A stretch of DNA of 32,946 nt. Source: Oscillospiraceae bacterium (GTDB lineage: Bacteria > Bacillota_A > Clostridia > Oscillospirales > CAG-272). Numbering within the stretch: position 1 is the first letter of the stretch; every line of letters starts with the position of its first letter. Under the pieces are notes generated by a model that made no database searches, was not told where the DNA came from, and saw only the letters and a list, made by a program, of their open reading frames with translations. The DNA lies in contig SVSO01000006.1 of assembly GCA_015064195.1 (NCBI GenBank), forward strand, positions 1 to 32,946, read 5' to 3'. Positions 1 through 7,716 of the stretch are shown here, piece by piece. A program made the translations under genes and the position numbers.

Positions 1-134
1 TATACTGTTAACAAATGGTGAAATTATATGAATTTTGTATGAATTATCTTCGGGAGGGATCGTTATTCAAGGGGGATATTTGATTTGTGAATATTTAGAG
101 GTTCCCTTGTGTTAATATCAGTCAACATCCATCC
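1..134. other. Intergenic left edge, no gene seen
   Basis: AT-rich stretch before the first promoter. I see no convincing open frame, hairpin or RNA gene in it. It may be the far upstream control region of the lipoprotein gene that follows. Confidence 0.5.
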
Positions 135-163
135 TTGACAGTCCGCCCGGAATCCTGTATAAT
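135..163 (+). promoter_or_regulatory. Sigma-A promoter of SBP1
   Basis: Perfect TTGACA at 135-140 and perfect TATAAT at 158-163 with a 17-base spacer. Transcription should start near 170, leaving a leader of about 64 nt before the ATG at 234. The open frame that seems to begin at 135 starts inside the -35 box, so that longer start is not credible. Confidence 0.85.
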
Positions 164-233
164 AATATTGATATCAAACGCAAGATTCATGAATCCGGCA
201 TTCTTCCATCAAATCGAATTAGGAGATGAAGCA

Positions 234-1658
234 ATGAAACGAGCATTATCCATTTTTCTGCTTTGCGCCATTCTTGCATCCTGCGGCGAAGCTGTCACAC
301 CTTCCGAAGATACCACCACCGGCACAACTGCCGAAGAAACCACCGGTTTATTTGACGGCATCGAGGCGGAGGATTATGACGGCAGAGAGTTCAAGTTCCT
401 GTTCCGCGCCCAGAATGAGTCGGATTGGTATACCGAGGAAGAAAACGGAGACGTCTACAACGATGCGGTTTATGCACGCAATCAGGCCATAGAAGAAGAA
501 TTCAACATCCATATCGTGCCGATCTCCGAACCCGGTGAACACGCCAACCGTGTGGAATTCACAAACCGCATCCGCACCTCCGTTTTGTCCGGCAGCGGTG
601 ACTACGATCTGGTCGAAATGAACGGCGCCAATGGTGTACTGCTCACAGCCGATCATCTGCTGCTTAATCTTCATGAGGTAGAGCATCTCCGGCTTAACAA
701 GCCGTGGTGGTCGGAGCGTTCCGTGAAGGAAATGACCATAAACGGCAAGATGTTCTACGCCACCGGTGACATCGCCATCGGTATGTGGGATTTCCTCCAT
801 GTTTTCTATTTCAACAAAGAACTGCACGCCCAGTATCAGCTGGAGGATCTCTATCAGCTGGTGAAGGACGGCAAGTGGACTTACGATGTATTTCTGCGCA
901 TGATCGAAAATGTGGCCGCCGATCTGAACGGCGACTCTCAGATGACCGACGATGACCGGTTCGGCGCGCTGTTATTCGATGATATATCCTTTGAAAATTT
1001 CCGCGTCGCTTTCGATGCACCTATCATTGTCCGCACCAGTGACACCATCGAGCTGAATCTTGTGACAGAAAAGCTGTCCGCCATCACCGACAGGATGCGG
1101 GCACTGCGCCACGAAAATCCCAACGTCCACTTCACTGCCATGGGCAGTGCCGGCGACCATTCCGCCAATCTGTTTGCGGAAAATCACTCGCTTTTCCTCG
1201 TGGGATGGCTTCTGCAGGCGGAAAATCTGCGCTCCATGGATGCAGATTTCGGCATTCTTCCCTATCCGAAGGCGGATGAAGATCAGGACGGCTACTACAC
1301 CATGTCCCGCGCCAGCCGTTCTATGATGTGCATCCCTCTCGATGCGTCGGATTCCGCTTTCTCCGGCAAGATCACAGAAGCGCTGGCCGTCGCCGGAAGC
1401 AAGCTCGTCATTCCGGTGTATCAGAATCAGGTGCTCGACGGCAAGACCGCACGGGATGAAGAATCCCAGGAAATGCTGGAGATCATCCGAAACGGTCTGA
1501 CGCTGGACATCATCTCGGACTATTCCGACAGCATCGGCAGTGCGGGCTATCTCATCCGCAATGCGGTCAATGGCAACAAATCGCTGGCCACCGAGTACGC
1601 CTCCAAAGAATCCAAGATCAACACACAGTTTGAAGAATTTCTCAAGTGGTTTGAATAA
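234..1658 (+). CDS. SBP1, lipoprotein extracellular solute-binding protein
   Basis: A 474-residue lipoprotein of the sugar ABC-transporter solute-binding type (family 1-like), expected to sit on the outer face of the membrane. The start at 234 follows AGGAGA at 221-226 and gives a signal peptide ending in LASC, with Cys17 as lipidation site, then a Thr/Glu-rich linker. Residues 230-244 read DLNGDSQMTDDDRFG, an EF-hand-like calcium loop after a KWTYD segment; the C-terminal part carries the RDEESQEML motif seen in its paralogs in this window. It is closest to SBP4 (23449-24897), sharing an IRTSV segment and the GKTARDEES tract. It is monocistronic with its own promoter and terminator. The ligand is unknown; an oligosaccharide is the family expectation. 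No permease gene is near. Confidence 0.88.
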   Translation: MKRALSIFLLCAILASCGEAVTPSEDTTTGTTAEETTGLFDGIEAEDYDGREFKFLFRAQNESDWYTEEENGDVYNDAVYARNQAIEEEFNIHIVPISEPGEHANRVEFTNRIRTSVLSGSGDYDLVEMNGANGVLLTADHLLLNLHEVEHLRLNKPWWSERSVKEMTINGKMFYATGDIAIGMWDFLHVFYFNKELHAQYQLEDLYQLVKDGKWTYDVFLRMIENVAADLNGDSQMTDDDRFGALLFDDISFENFRVAFDAPIIVRTSDTIELNLVTEKLSAITDRMRALRHENPNVHFTAMGSAGDHSANLFAENHSLFLVGWLLQAENLRSMDADFGILPYPKADEDQDGYYTMSRASRSMMCIPLDASDSAFSGKITEALAVAGSKLVIPVYQNQVLDGKTARDEESQEMLEIIRNGLTLDIISDYSDSIGSAGYLIRNAVNGNKSLATEYASKESKINTQFEEFLKWFE

Positions 1659-1663
1659 GATCA

Positions 1664-1690
1664 GCACCTCCGGAAGCTTTCCGGAGGTGC
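1664..1690. terminator. Bidirectional hairpin terminator between SBP1 and GH39-like gene
   Basis: Perfect 12-bp stem (1664-1675 with 1679-1690) around a 3-base loop, between the convergent genes ending at 1658 and 1700. A T-rich tract follows on the plus strand, and an A-rich tract on that side can serve the minus-strand operon less well. Confidence 0.85.
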
Positions 1691-1699
1691 ATTTCTGTT

Positions 1700-3007
1700 T
1701 TATTTGAGCACAATCACCGTATTCGGCTGCATGGTCAGCTGGAACTTGCCCTCATCCGGGTAGATCTCCGCCACCTTTGCCATATCGTGCGCCTCATCCA
1801 GCAGATACAGGGACACCGCATCGCCAATCTGCGCCGCATCCACGGTGAAGGTTTTCGCCACCGCGTCGGCATTGTTGGTGAAGTAGGTGACGATCGCCAT
1901 CTTACCGCCCTCGCCCGAAGCTGCGGCGGCGTAGATCTCCGGCACATCGCAAGCTGCTGCACAGCTGTTTTCAAGCTCTGCCAGCTCACCCCACGCTTTG
2001 ATGCTGTAGTAAGGCTTGAGCGGGAGTTTGGTATAGAAATCGAACAGACCGTTCCAGATGGACGGACGCGCATCGTAGTACATGAGCATATCGATGGGCG
2101 CATTCTGGCACACGCTCATCGCACCCATCACAAAAGCCGCGCCCTTGATGCCAATAATGCTCTCCTGCGTCTCGTTCCAGCCGTTCTCGTTCGTCCAGCC
2201 TTTCACGTAGTTCCACTCGTTGCAGATGCTCTCCGTCCCGGTGTAGCCGTAGGAATCGAGAAATTCCCGATGTTTTTTTGCAAGGTTCACCAGTGTCATG
2301 GGATCAGCGGTGTAGCAATGCCACGACCAGAAGTCCATGGGCACATTCTCCGCCCGCATTTTCTCAAAGAACGGAACCATCCACCAATCCCGGAAGCCTG
2401 CCGCCGCCGGGCCGCCGATCTTCAGATGCGGGAAGCGTGCCTTGAGATGCTTGGCGGCGATGGCGAACAGCTCATAAAATTCTGCCGCCGTGCCCTGCCA
2501 GCACCGCTTGTTGGATGCATCATCCTTATCAAGATCCGGCTCATTCCAGATCTCCCAGTATTCGATGCCGTACGCATGACCGTTCGCCCATCCTTCGTTC
2601 ATGTGCGCGATGATATGCTCGCAGATCACCGCCCATTTGTGGAAATCCGGCGGGACGAGGGTGCCGTATTTCATGGATTCGTGCTCGATCTTTCCGCCAA
2701 GACGGTAGAAAACCTTCGCACCGCCGCGGATGATCTTCTCCATGTATTCGTCAGTCAGCTGGAAATCGTAGGATGCGGGATCTTCAGGATCGGCGTCAAA
2801 ATCCGGGAAGACCACGTGGACATCCACTGTGTGATAGCCGCCGTATCCGGCATAGAAGGATGCATCGTGGGTGCGGGCATAGGGCGTTTTCATCGCCTGA
2901 TACGCTTCCAGATTGCTGCCGCGCTTGCCGATGACCGGGCCGTTGTTGACCGCATTCATGGGCTTCACGATACCGGTTGCTTTGTCAAAATCGATTGTCA
3001 GTTTCAT
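1700..3007 (-). CDS. GH39-like glycoside hydrolase (clan GH-A), cytoplasmic
   Basis: A 435-residue protein resembling family 39 beta-xylosidase/iduronidase-type retaining glycosidases. The segment EIWNEPD (residues 152-158) holds the likely acid/base Glu156, and CNEWNY (262-267) the likely nucleophile Glu264, a spacing that fits a (beta/alpha)8 barrel with catalytic residues on strands 4 and 7. Residues 40-60 (TPYARTHDASF) match the barrel entrance typical of GH39. The C-terminal ~90 residues look like the usual beta-sandwich. There is no signal peptide, so it should act on imported sugars. It lies 14 bp downstream of SBP2 with AAGGAG before the ATG, so the two form one operon. Substrate is not determined by sequence; GH39 versus another clan GH-A family is the main uncertainty. 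Confidence 0.8.
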   Translation of the reverse strand: MKLTIDFDKATGIVKPMNAVNNGPVIGKRGSNLEAYQAMKTPYARTHDASFYAGYGGYHTVDVHVVFPDFDADPEDPASYDFQLTDEYMEKIIRGGAKVFYRLGGKIEHESMKYGTLVPPDFHKWAVICEHIIAHMNEGWANGHAYGIEYWEIWNEPDLDKDDASNKRCWQGTAAEFYELFAIAAKHLKARFPHLKIGGPAAAGFRDWWMVPFFEKMRAENVPMDFWSWHCYTADPMTLVNLAKKHREFLDSYGYTGTESICNEWNYVKGWTNENGWNETQESIIGIKGAAFVMGAMSVCQNAPIDMLMYYDARPSIWNGLFDFYTKLPLKPYYSIKAWGELAELENSCAAACDVPEIYAAAASGEGGKMAIVTYFTNNADAVAKTFTVDAAQIGDAVSLYLLDEAHDMAKVAEIYPDEGKFQLTMQPNTVIVLK

Positions 3008-3021
3008 GTTATTTCTCCTTT

Positions 3022-4542
3022 TTATTTGTTGCCGACTGCCATAATATCGCCAACTAACTTTTCAAGATCCTTCAATGCCGCCGATTCCAGCGTCGCATAT
3101 CGGGTGGCGAAGTTGTTGGTCTTTTTCTCCATAATACTTGTAAGAATGTTGTTCATGCCGGAAATACCGTAGATCTCAGCCGTTTCAAAGACGATACTGT
3201 CAAAGATGAGGTCAAGCATCTCCGCGCTGTCCTCGTCATAGGTGTACTTGGTCTTGCAGGAAACCTCGATGTATGCGGGAAGGGAGGTGGTGGAGGATTC
3301 ATAGGACAGCGCCTCCATCATGAAGCCGGAGAAATCGGGATCGGGCGTGGTGGACGGGATGCCGAACAGCATACCCTGCGGGTCTGCGTAAATGTAGTAA
3401 TCCTCCTGCACCTCGTCATATTTCGGGAACGGCAGAACGCCGTAGTCATCCACTGACTTTGCGGATTTGTTCTTCAAGCCGTGGGGGAAGCTGGTGTTGA
3501 ACAGCGCACGGCCCTCGTTGTGAACCGTGCCGGAGAAGCTCCAGAAGCTGTCAAAGGGCAGCTCCTTGTTCTGCCAGTCGTTGCAGAACGAGCCAACACG
3601 GTCAGCGGCAACGATAGAGAGAACCTTATCGAAGGCATTGATGGTATGCTCATTGTTGATGACCAGCTGATATTCGCCGTCCACGTTGTCAAGCACCCGG
3701 ATGCCTGCGCCGATGGCCAGTGCCGCGCCGCCGTAATAGGAATCCATTACCACGCCGAAGGTGTCGTAATAGTCCACCTTTCCGTCGCCGTTGATGTCGT
3801 TGGCCACCGCTTTACAGCCCTCCGCCATCTTATCCAGCGTCCATGTGCCGTCCCGCACCATGTCGAAATAATTACCCAGCGAATATTCCTCCACCAAGCG
3901 TTTATTGAAGGTGATCAGGTAGGTTCTGTTCTTATCCCGGAGCGTGAAGTCGCTGTTGGTGAAGAACAGGCGGCCTTTGATCTCCAGCGAATTGTTGACC
4001 TTCGGATTCCACCAATCCTTGGAGAAATCGATGTAATCCACATTATTCAGATCGTAGAACAGTCCTTCCCGGGCCGCTGTACCGATGGAAGCAATGGCCA
4101 TGAACGCGATGTCATACAGATCCTCACCCGCCAGTGCCATGGCGCGCATATGGGCCAGCGTGGATTTCCTTGGTGAAGTATCAGACTCCTCCAGAGTCTG
4201 TACGATCTCCACATTATATGCTTCCTCGATGGTGCGATTGCGGCGGAAAATGGCATCGTTGACCACCTCGCCGTTCTCCGCTTCCACATCGATCTCGAAA
4301 TTGCTGAACTGTGTCTTGGTGTTGGCATAGCCCAGAATGCGGCACTGCCGTCCTTCCCAGTCGGTGTCGGGCAGGTCGCAAACCAGCGCAGGATCAAGGG
4401 GTGCGGTGGTTTCCACGGGATCGGTGGATGCCGCCGTGGTATCGGTGGAGCCTGCATCGCCGCCGCAGGCTGCAAGAGAAGTCATCATGGCCGTCGCCAG
4501 CAGGGCGGTGAGTACCCGGCTGGTTTTGCGGGTGTCTTTCAT
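3022..4542 (-). CDS. SBP2, lipoprotein extracellular solute-binding protein
   Basis: A 506-residue lipoprotein and first gene of the SBP2-GH39 operon. The signal peptide ends TSLAAC with Cys26 as lipidation site, followed by a Thr/Asp-rich spacer (residues 31-47). The fold region has the family hallmarks: NGEVVNDAIFRRN near 90-102, KDWWNP near 175, RLFFTNSD near 191, and the EF-hand-like loop DINGDGKVDYYDTFG at 249-263. A C-terminal DEDSAEMLDLI motif matches the paralogs. The start is set by AAAGGAG 8 bases upstream. It probably delivers the glycan whose residues the downstream GH39-like enzyme removes. Divergent from the LacI-type regulator, which is the likely controller. Confidence 0.88.
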   Translation of the reverse strand: MKDTRKTSRVLTALLATAMMTSLAACGGDAGSTDTTAASTDPVETTAPLDPALVCDLPDTDWEGRQCRILGYANTKTQFSNFEIDVEAENGEVVNDAIFRRNRTIEEAYNVEIVQTLEESDTSPRKSTLAHMRAMALAGEDLYDIAFMAIASIGTAAREGLFYDLNNVDYIDFSKDWWNPKVNNSLEIKGRLFFTNSDFTLRDKNRTYLITFNKRLVEEYSLGNYFDMVRDGTWTLDKMAEGCKAVANDINGDGKVDYYDTFGVVMDSYYGGAALAIGAGIRVLDNVDGEYQLVINNEHTINAFDKVLSIVAADRVGSFCNDWQNKELPFDSFWSFSGTVHNEGRALFNTSFPHGLKNKSAKSVDDYGVLPFPKYDEVQEDYYIYADPQGMLFGIPSTTPDPDFSGFMMEALSYESSTTSLPAYIEVSCKTKYTYDEDSAEMLDLIFDSIVFETAEIYGISGMNNILTSIMEKKTNNFATRYATLESAALKDLEKLVGDIMAVGNK

Positions 4543-4596
4543 AAGATTACTCCTTTACATTCATAATTTGCGAGATTCTTTCGATGGTTCTTCGCT

Positions 4597-4619
4597 TCAC
4601 ATGACCATTATACATGAGA
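4597..4619. promoter_or_regulatory. Possible operator around the SBP2 -10 box
   Basis: Imperfect inverted repeat TCACATG (4597-4603) / CATGAGA (4613-4619), one mismatch, exactly bracketing the -10 hexamer of the SBP2 promoter. A repressor bound here would block transcription. Short arms make this only suggestive. Confidence 0.3.
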
Positions 4620-4635
4620 TTTAGTCAGCTGTCAA
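4607..4635 (-). promoter_or_regulatory. Sigma-A promoter of SBP2-GH39 operon
   Basis: On the minus strand, TTGACA (4635-4630) and TATAAT (4612-4607) are separated by 17 bases. The transcript would start near 4600, about 58 nt ahead of the SBP2 ATG. Confidence 0.85.
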
Positions 4636-4703
4636 GGGCACTTTTGGAATTTCGTATACATAAACATAAGAGCGATTTTATTTTATGGTAACTTTCACAA
4701 AAT

Positions 4704-4715
4704 ATTTCCGGAAAT
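4704..4715. promoter_or_regulatory. Palindrome ATTTCCGGAAAT, candidate LacI-family operator
   Basis: A perfect 12-bp palindrome with a central CCGG, 8 bp upstream of the -35 box of the LacI-type gene and between the two divergent promoters. The 10-bp core TTTCCGGAAA recurs at 26038-26047 in the promoter of the large right-hand operon. Symmetric sites of this size are usual for LacI-family dimers. Binding is inferred, not shown. Confidence 0.5.
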
Positions 4716-4723
4716 TTTTTGAC

Positions 4724-4752
4724 TTGACAGTGAACGCCATTTGTGCTATAAT
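4724..4752 (+). promoter_or_regulatory. Sigma-A promoter of the LacI-family gene
   Basis: TTGACA at 4724-4729 and TATAAT at 4747-4752 with a 17-base spacer, plus a TG at the extended -10 position (4744-4745). The leader is short, about 17 nt, before the ATG at 4776. Confidence 0.87.
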
Positions 4753-4775
4753 GATTCGTGAAAAGGAGTGATTTC

Positions 4776-5732
4776 ATGAAGCAGCATGAGCTTGCCAAGC
4801 TGTGCGGATGTGCGCCGTCCACCGTCTCAAAAGCCCTTCGCGGATCGGCCGGCATCAATCCGGACACACGACAGCGGATCCTGGAAGCCGCCGAAGCCAA
4901 CGGCATCACTATCAGCACCGAGCAGCTGATCCGGGGACGCACGGTCCTTGTCTGCGCGCCCACCTTCAACAACGAACGGACTGCGCGTATGCTTTCCCGT
5001 CTCCGTATCGCCTTCAGCGAAATGGGAATATCCGTGGTCGCATCCTCGTGGGAATACGACAGCAAGCTGTTCGCCGGTCTCCCTCATATCGCCCGCTCCA
5101 TCTCCAATCTGTGCGGAATTTTGATCTTCTCCATTGGCTTCAAGGAGCAGACATCCATGCTGACAGAGCTCGATGTCCCGGTCATCTTCGGCGTAGCTTG
5201 CGACGACTGCGACTGCATTCCCACGGATTATTCAGTGGGCTACCGTGCGGCTGTGCGGCATCTTATGACAAACGGACGGCGGCGCATTGCCTTCATCGGC
5301 GAGAAGCAGACCACAGTGAAGGAGCAAAGCTTCCGTCAGGCCATGTTTGACTGCGGCAGGGCGGCGGATGAACGGCTGATCTACCGTTCCGCCACCTATT
5401 CCACAAAAGCCGGTGCGGAAGGGTTTACCGTCCTGATGCGCCTGCCCGAGCCGCCGGATGCCATCATCTGCGGCTACGATTATATCGCCCTCGGCGTGCT
5501 CAACTGTGCCGAAGCCGCCGGGATCACCGTACCGGATGAACTGGCTGTCATCGGCGCGGACGACATCAAAGCCGCCTCCACCTACCGTCTCGGTCTGACA
5601 ACGCTGGCCGCCAATCAGGCCAAAAGAGTGGAAGCGTACATCGGACTCCTACTTCGGCGCATCAAAAATCCAAGCGCACCAATACAGAAGATCACCATAC
5701 CCCTTGAGCTGATCGTGCGCGGCACGGCTTAA
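4776..5732 (+). CDS. LacI-family transcriptional regulator
   Basis: A 318-residue regulator. The N-terminal helix-turn-helix is clear: HELAKLCGCAPSTVSKALRG at about residues 3-22, followed by the hinge-like NPDTRQRILEAAEANG. The rest is a periplasmic-binding-protein-like sugar-sensing domain (residues ~55-318), including a PDAIICGYDYIALGVL segment and an ELAVIGADDI segment typical of the family. The start at 4776 is preferred over an upstream GTG at 4758 because AAAGGAG at 4762-4768 sits at proper distance from it and the GTG would lie only 5 bases past the -10 box. Divergent from SBP2-GH39, which it probably represses until its sugar ligand appears; it may also control the operon at 26094, which carries the same palindrome. 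Confidence 0.9.
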   Translation: MKQHELAKLCGCAPSTVSKALRGSAGINPDTRQRILEAAEANGITISTEQLIRGRTVLVCAPTFNNERTARMLSRLRIAFSEMGISVVASSWEYDSKLFAGLPHIARSISNLCGILIFSIGFKEQTSMLTELDVPVIFGVACDDCDCIPTDYSVGYRAAVRHLMTNGRRRIAFIGEKQTTVKEQSFRQAMFDCGRAADERLIYRSATYSTKAGAEGFTVLMRLPEPPDAIICGYDYIALGVLNCAEAAGITVPDELAVIGADDIKAASTYRLGLTTLAANQAKRVEAYIGLLLRRIKNPSAPIQKITIPLELIVRGTA

Positions 5733-5778
5733 TAAATTCTTAAAGCTTCGCCTTCTTTTTTCTTAATTCTGTTTGTAG

Positions 5779-5784
5779 TATAAT
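5779..5784 (+). promoter_or_regulatory. Likely -10 box for the glycosyltransferase/two-component operon
   Basis: Perfect TATAAT 23 bp upstream of the ATG at 5808. No good -35 hexamer stands at 16-18 bases upstream (the region is a T-run), so the promoter may be weak or activator-dependent. I see no clear terminator between the LacI-type gene and this point. Confidence 0.45.
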
Positions 5785-5807
5785 AGAAGCAGAAAGGAAG
5801 GTGCGCC

Positions 5808-7046
5808 ATGATCTCTCAGATACTCACCCTCGCATCCCTGCTGTTTTTTCTGTGCAGCGGCTATCAGCTCCTCTATCTCATCATCCCGCATCTTCCCCAT
5901 CGGAAGAAATCCCCGCCGCCGCCAAAACCTGCCCGATGCGCCGTTCTCATCTGTGCGCGCAACGAAGCGGCGGTTCTGCCATCCCTCATCGAATCGGTGA
6001 AAGCGCAGACCTGCCGGGCGGAAATTTTCGTGCTGGCGGACAACTGCACCGATGGCACGGCGGAAGCGGCACGGGAGGCCGGTGCTGTGGTATGGGAGCG
6101 GCGGGATGCATCGCGGATCGGCAAAGGCTATGCGCTGTCCGCTCTGCTTTCCCATATGGAGGATGCGGGCTATCGCTTCGACCGCTATTTCATCTTCGAC
6201 GCGGATAATCTGCTGGCCGCCGACTGCATTGAGCAGATGAACCGCACCTTTGACGAGGGCTATCCCATCGTCACCGGCTGCCGGGCATCCAAAAATTTCG
6301 GTGACAACTGGATATCCGCCGGATACGGACTGTTTTTCCTCCGGGAATCCCGCTATCTCAATCTCGCCCGGATGCGCATCGGGACAAGCTGTGCGGTATC
6401 CGGCACAGGCTTCGGCTTCACGCGGGAAATGCTGACGGAGCAGGCGGTGAGCGGCGATCTCTGGCCCTTCCATCTGCTCACCGAGGATCTGCAGTTCACC
6501 GCCAGTCATGTACTGGCCGGGCATTCCATCGGTTACGCGGAGGATGCGGTGTTCTACGACGAACAGCCCACAGATTTCATCCAGTCGTGGCATCAGCGGC
6601 TTCGCTGGTCAAAGGGCGGACTGCAGGTGGTAAAATGGTACGGCAAACGCCTGCTTGTCGGTGCTGCGGCGGGACAATTCGCCTGCTTCGATATGCTCAT
6701 GGCCAGCTTTCCGGCGGCGGTGTACAATCTCATCGCGGTCATCTGCCACGCGCTCCTGCTGGCTGACGGCATTCTCGCCGGCGATCCGATGCCCGGTCTG
6801 CTCTCCGCCCTGCAGACGCTTGGCACCATGGGCGGCACATTTCTGCTGATGGGCGCCGCGACCATGCTCTCCGAGAGACGGCACATCCGCATCCCTCTCC
6901 GCAAAAAGCTCCGATATACACTCACATTTCCCCTGTTTATGTTCACCTACATCCCCATTTCGCTGGCATCCTTCTGCTGCCGGGTGGAATGGAAGCCCAT
7001 ACTGCACAAAGGAAAGGATTGCCATGTACAGCATCTTAATCTGTGA
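5808..7046 (+). CDS. Membrane family 2 glycosyltransferase
   Basis: A 412-residue GT2 protein that would transfer a sugar from a nucleotide donor at the cytoplasmic membrane face. It has an N-terminal membrane helix (about 2-28), the GT-A domain with CARNEA near 46-51, DADN (Asp131/Asp133, the metal-binding DxD), TED (225-227, catalytic Asp) and QRLRW (263-267), the set found in processive, cellulose-synthase-like enzymes. Two to three membrane helices follow (about 285-320, 330-350, 370-395). The ATG at 5808 follows GGAAGG. The 3' end overlaps the response regulator by 23 bp, indicating translational coupling with a signalling pair. Product (cell-wall or capsular polysaccharide) cannot be told. 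Confidence 0.85.
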   Translation: MISQILTLASLLFFLCSGYQLLYLIIPHLPHRKKSPPPPKPARCAVLICARNEAAVLPSLIESVKAQTCRAEIFVLADNCTDGTAEAAREAGAVVWERRDASRIGKGYALSALLSHMEDAGYRFDRYFIFDADNLLAADCIEQMNRTFDEGYPIVTGCRASKNFGDNWISAGYGLFFLRESRYLNLARMRIGTSCAVSGTGFGFTREMLTEQAVSGDLWPFHLLTEDLQFTASHVLAGHSIGYAEDAVFYDEQPTDFIQSWHQRLRWSKGGLQVVKWYGKRLLVGAAAGQFACFDMLMASFPAAVYNLIAVICHALLLADGILAGDPMPGLLSALQTLGTMGGTFLLMGAATMLSERRHIRIPLRKKLRYTLTFPLFMFTYIPISLASFCCRVEWKPILHKGKDCHVQHLNL

Positions 7047-7716
7047 CGATGAAAAAGACATACGAAACGCACTGCGCATCTACTTAACCTCCGACGGCTA
7101 TCGGGTATTCGAGGCCGCAAACGGTGAGGAAGCACTGAAGATCGCCGCACGCGAGGAAGTTCACCTCGTTCTGCTCGACATCATGATGCCCGGCATGGAC
7201 GGAATCACGGTCATGACAAAGCTTCGCGAGACCACCAATCTGCCGGTGATCCTGCTGACGGCCAAATCCGAGGACACAGACAAGATCCTCGGCCTCAACG
7301 TGGGCGCGGACGATTATGTGACCAAGCCCTTCAACCCGGTGGAGCTGCTGGCCAGAGTGCGCTCCCAGCTCCGACGGTATCTCACTCTCGGCGGCGGTCA
7401 GGTGAAGCCTTCCCGTCTCGTCATCGGCGGCATCGAGCTGGATGATGATGCCAAAGCCGTGACGTTTGACGGCGAGCCGGTATCCCTCACGCCACGGGAA
7501 TACGAGATCCTGCGCCTGCTCATGCAGAATGCGGGGACGGTGTTTTCGCCGAAGGACATTTATCGCCGGGTGTGGGGCGAAGAGCCTTACGGCGCGGAAA
7601 ACGCGGTGGCGGTCCACATCCGTCATCTGCGGGAAAAGCTGGAGATCAACCCCGCCGAGCCGCGGTATCTGAAGGTGGTCTGGGGTCAGGGGTATAAAAT
7701 GGAGGTACAAAAATGA
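7024..7716 (+). CDS. OmpR/PhoB-family response regulator
   Basis: A 230-residue response regulator. The receiver domain (1-118) shows the acidic pair D8-D9, phosphoacceptor Asp52 in LLDIMMPG, Thr79 and Lys101 in the DDYVTKPF motif. The C-terminal winged helix (about 130-228) has the typical TPREYEILRLL and YGAENAVAVHIRHLREKLE segments. It starts inside the end of the glycosyltransferase gene and overlaps the kinase by 4 bp (ATGA), so all three are co-translated. Closest general type is VanR-like. Targets are not evident from the window. Confidence 0.95.
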   Translation: MYSILICDDEKDIRNALRIYLTSDGYRVFEAANGEEALKIAAREEVHLVLLDIMMPGMDGITVMTKLRETTNLPVILLTAKSEDTDKILGLNVGADDYVTKPFNPVELLARVRSQLRRYLTLGGGQVKPSRLVIGGIELDDDAKAVTFDGEPVSLTPREYEILRLLMQNAGTVFSPKDIYRRVWGEEPYGAENAVAVHIRHLREKLEINPAEPRYLKVVWGQGYKMEVQK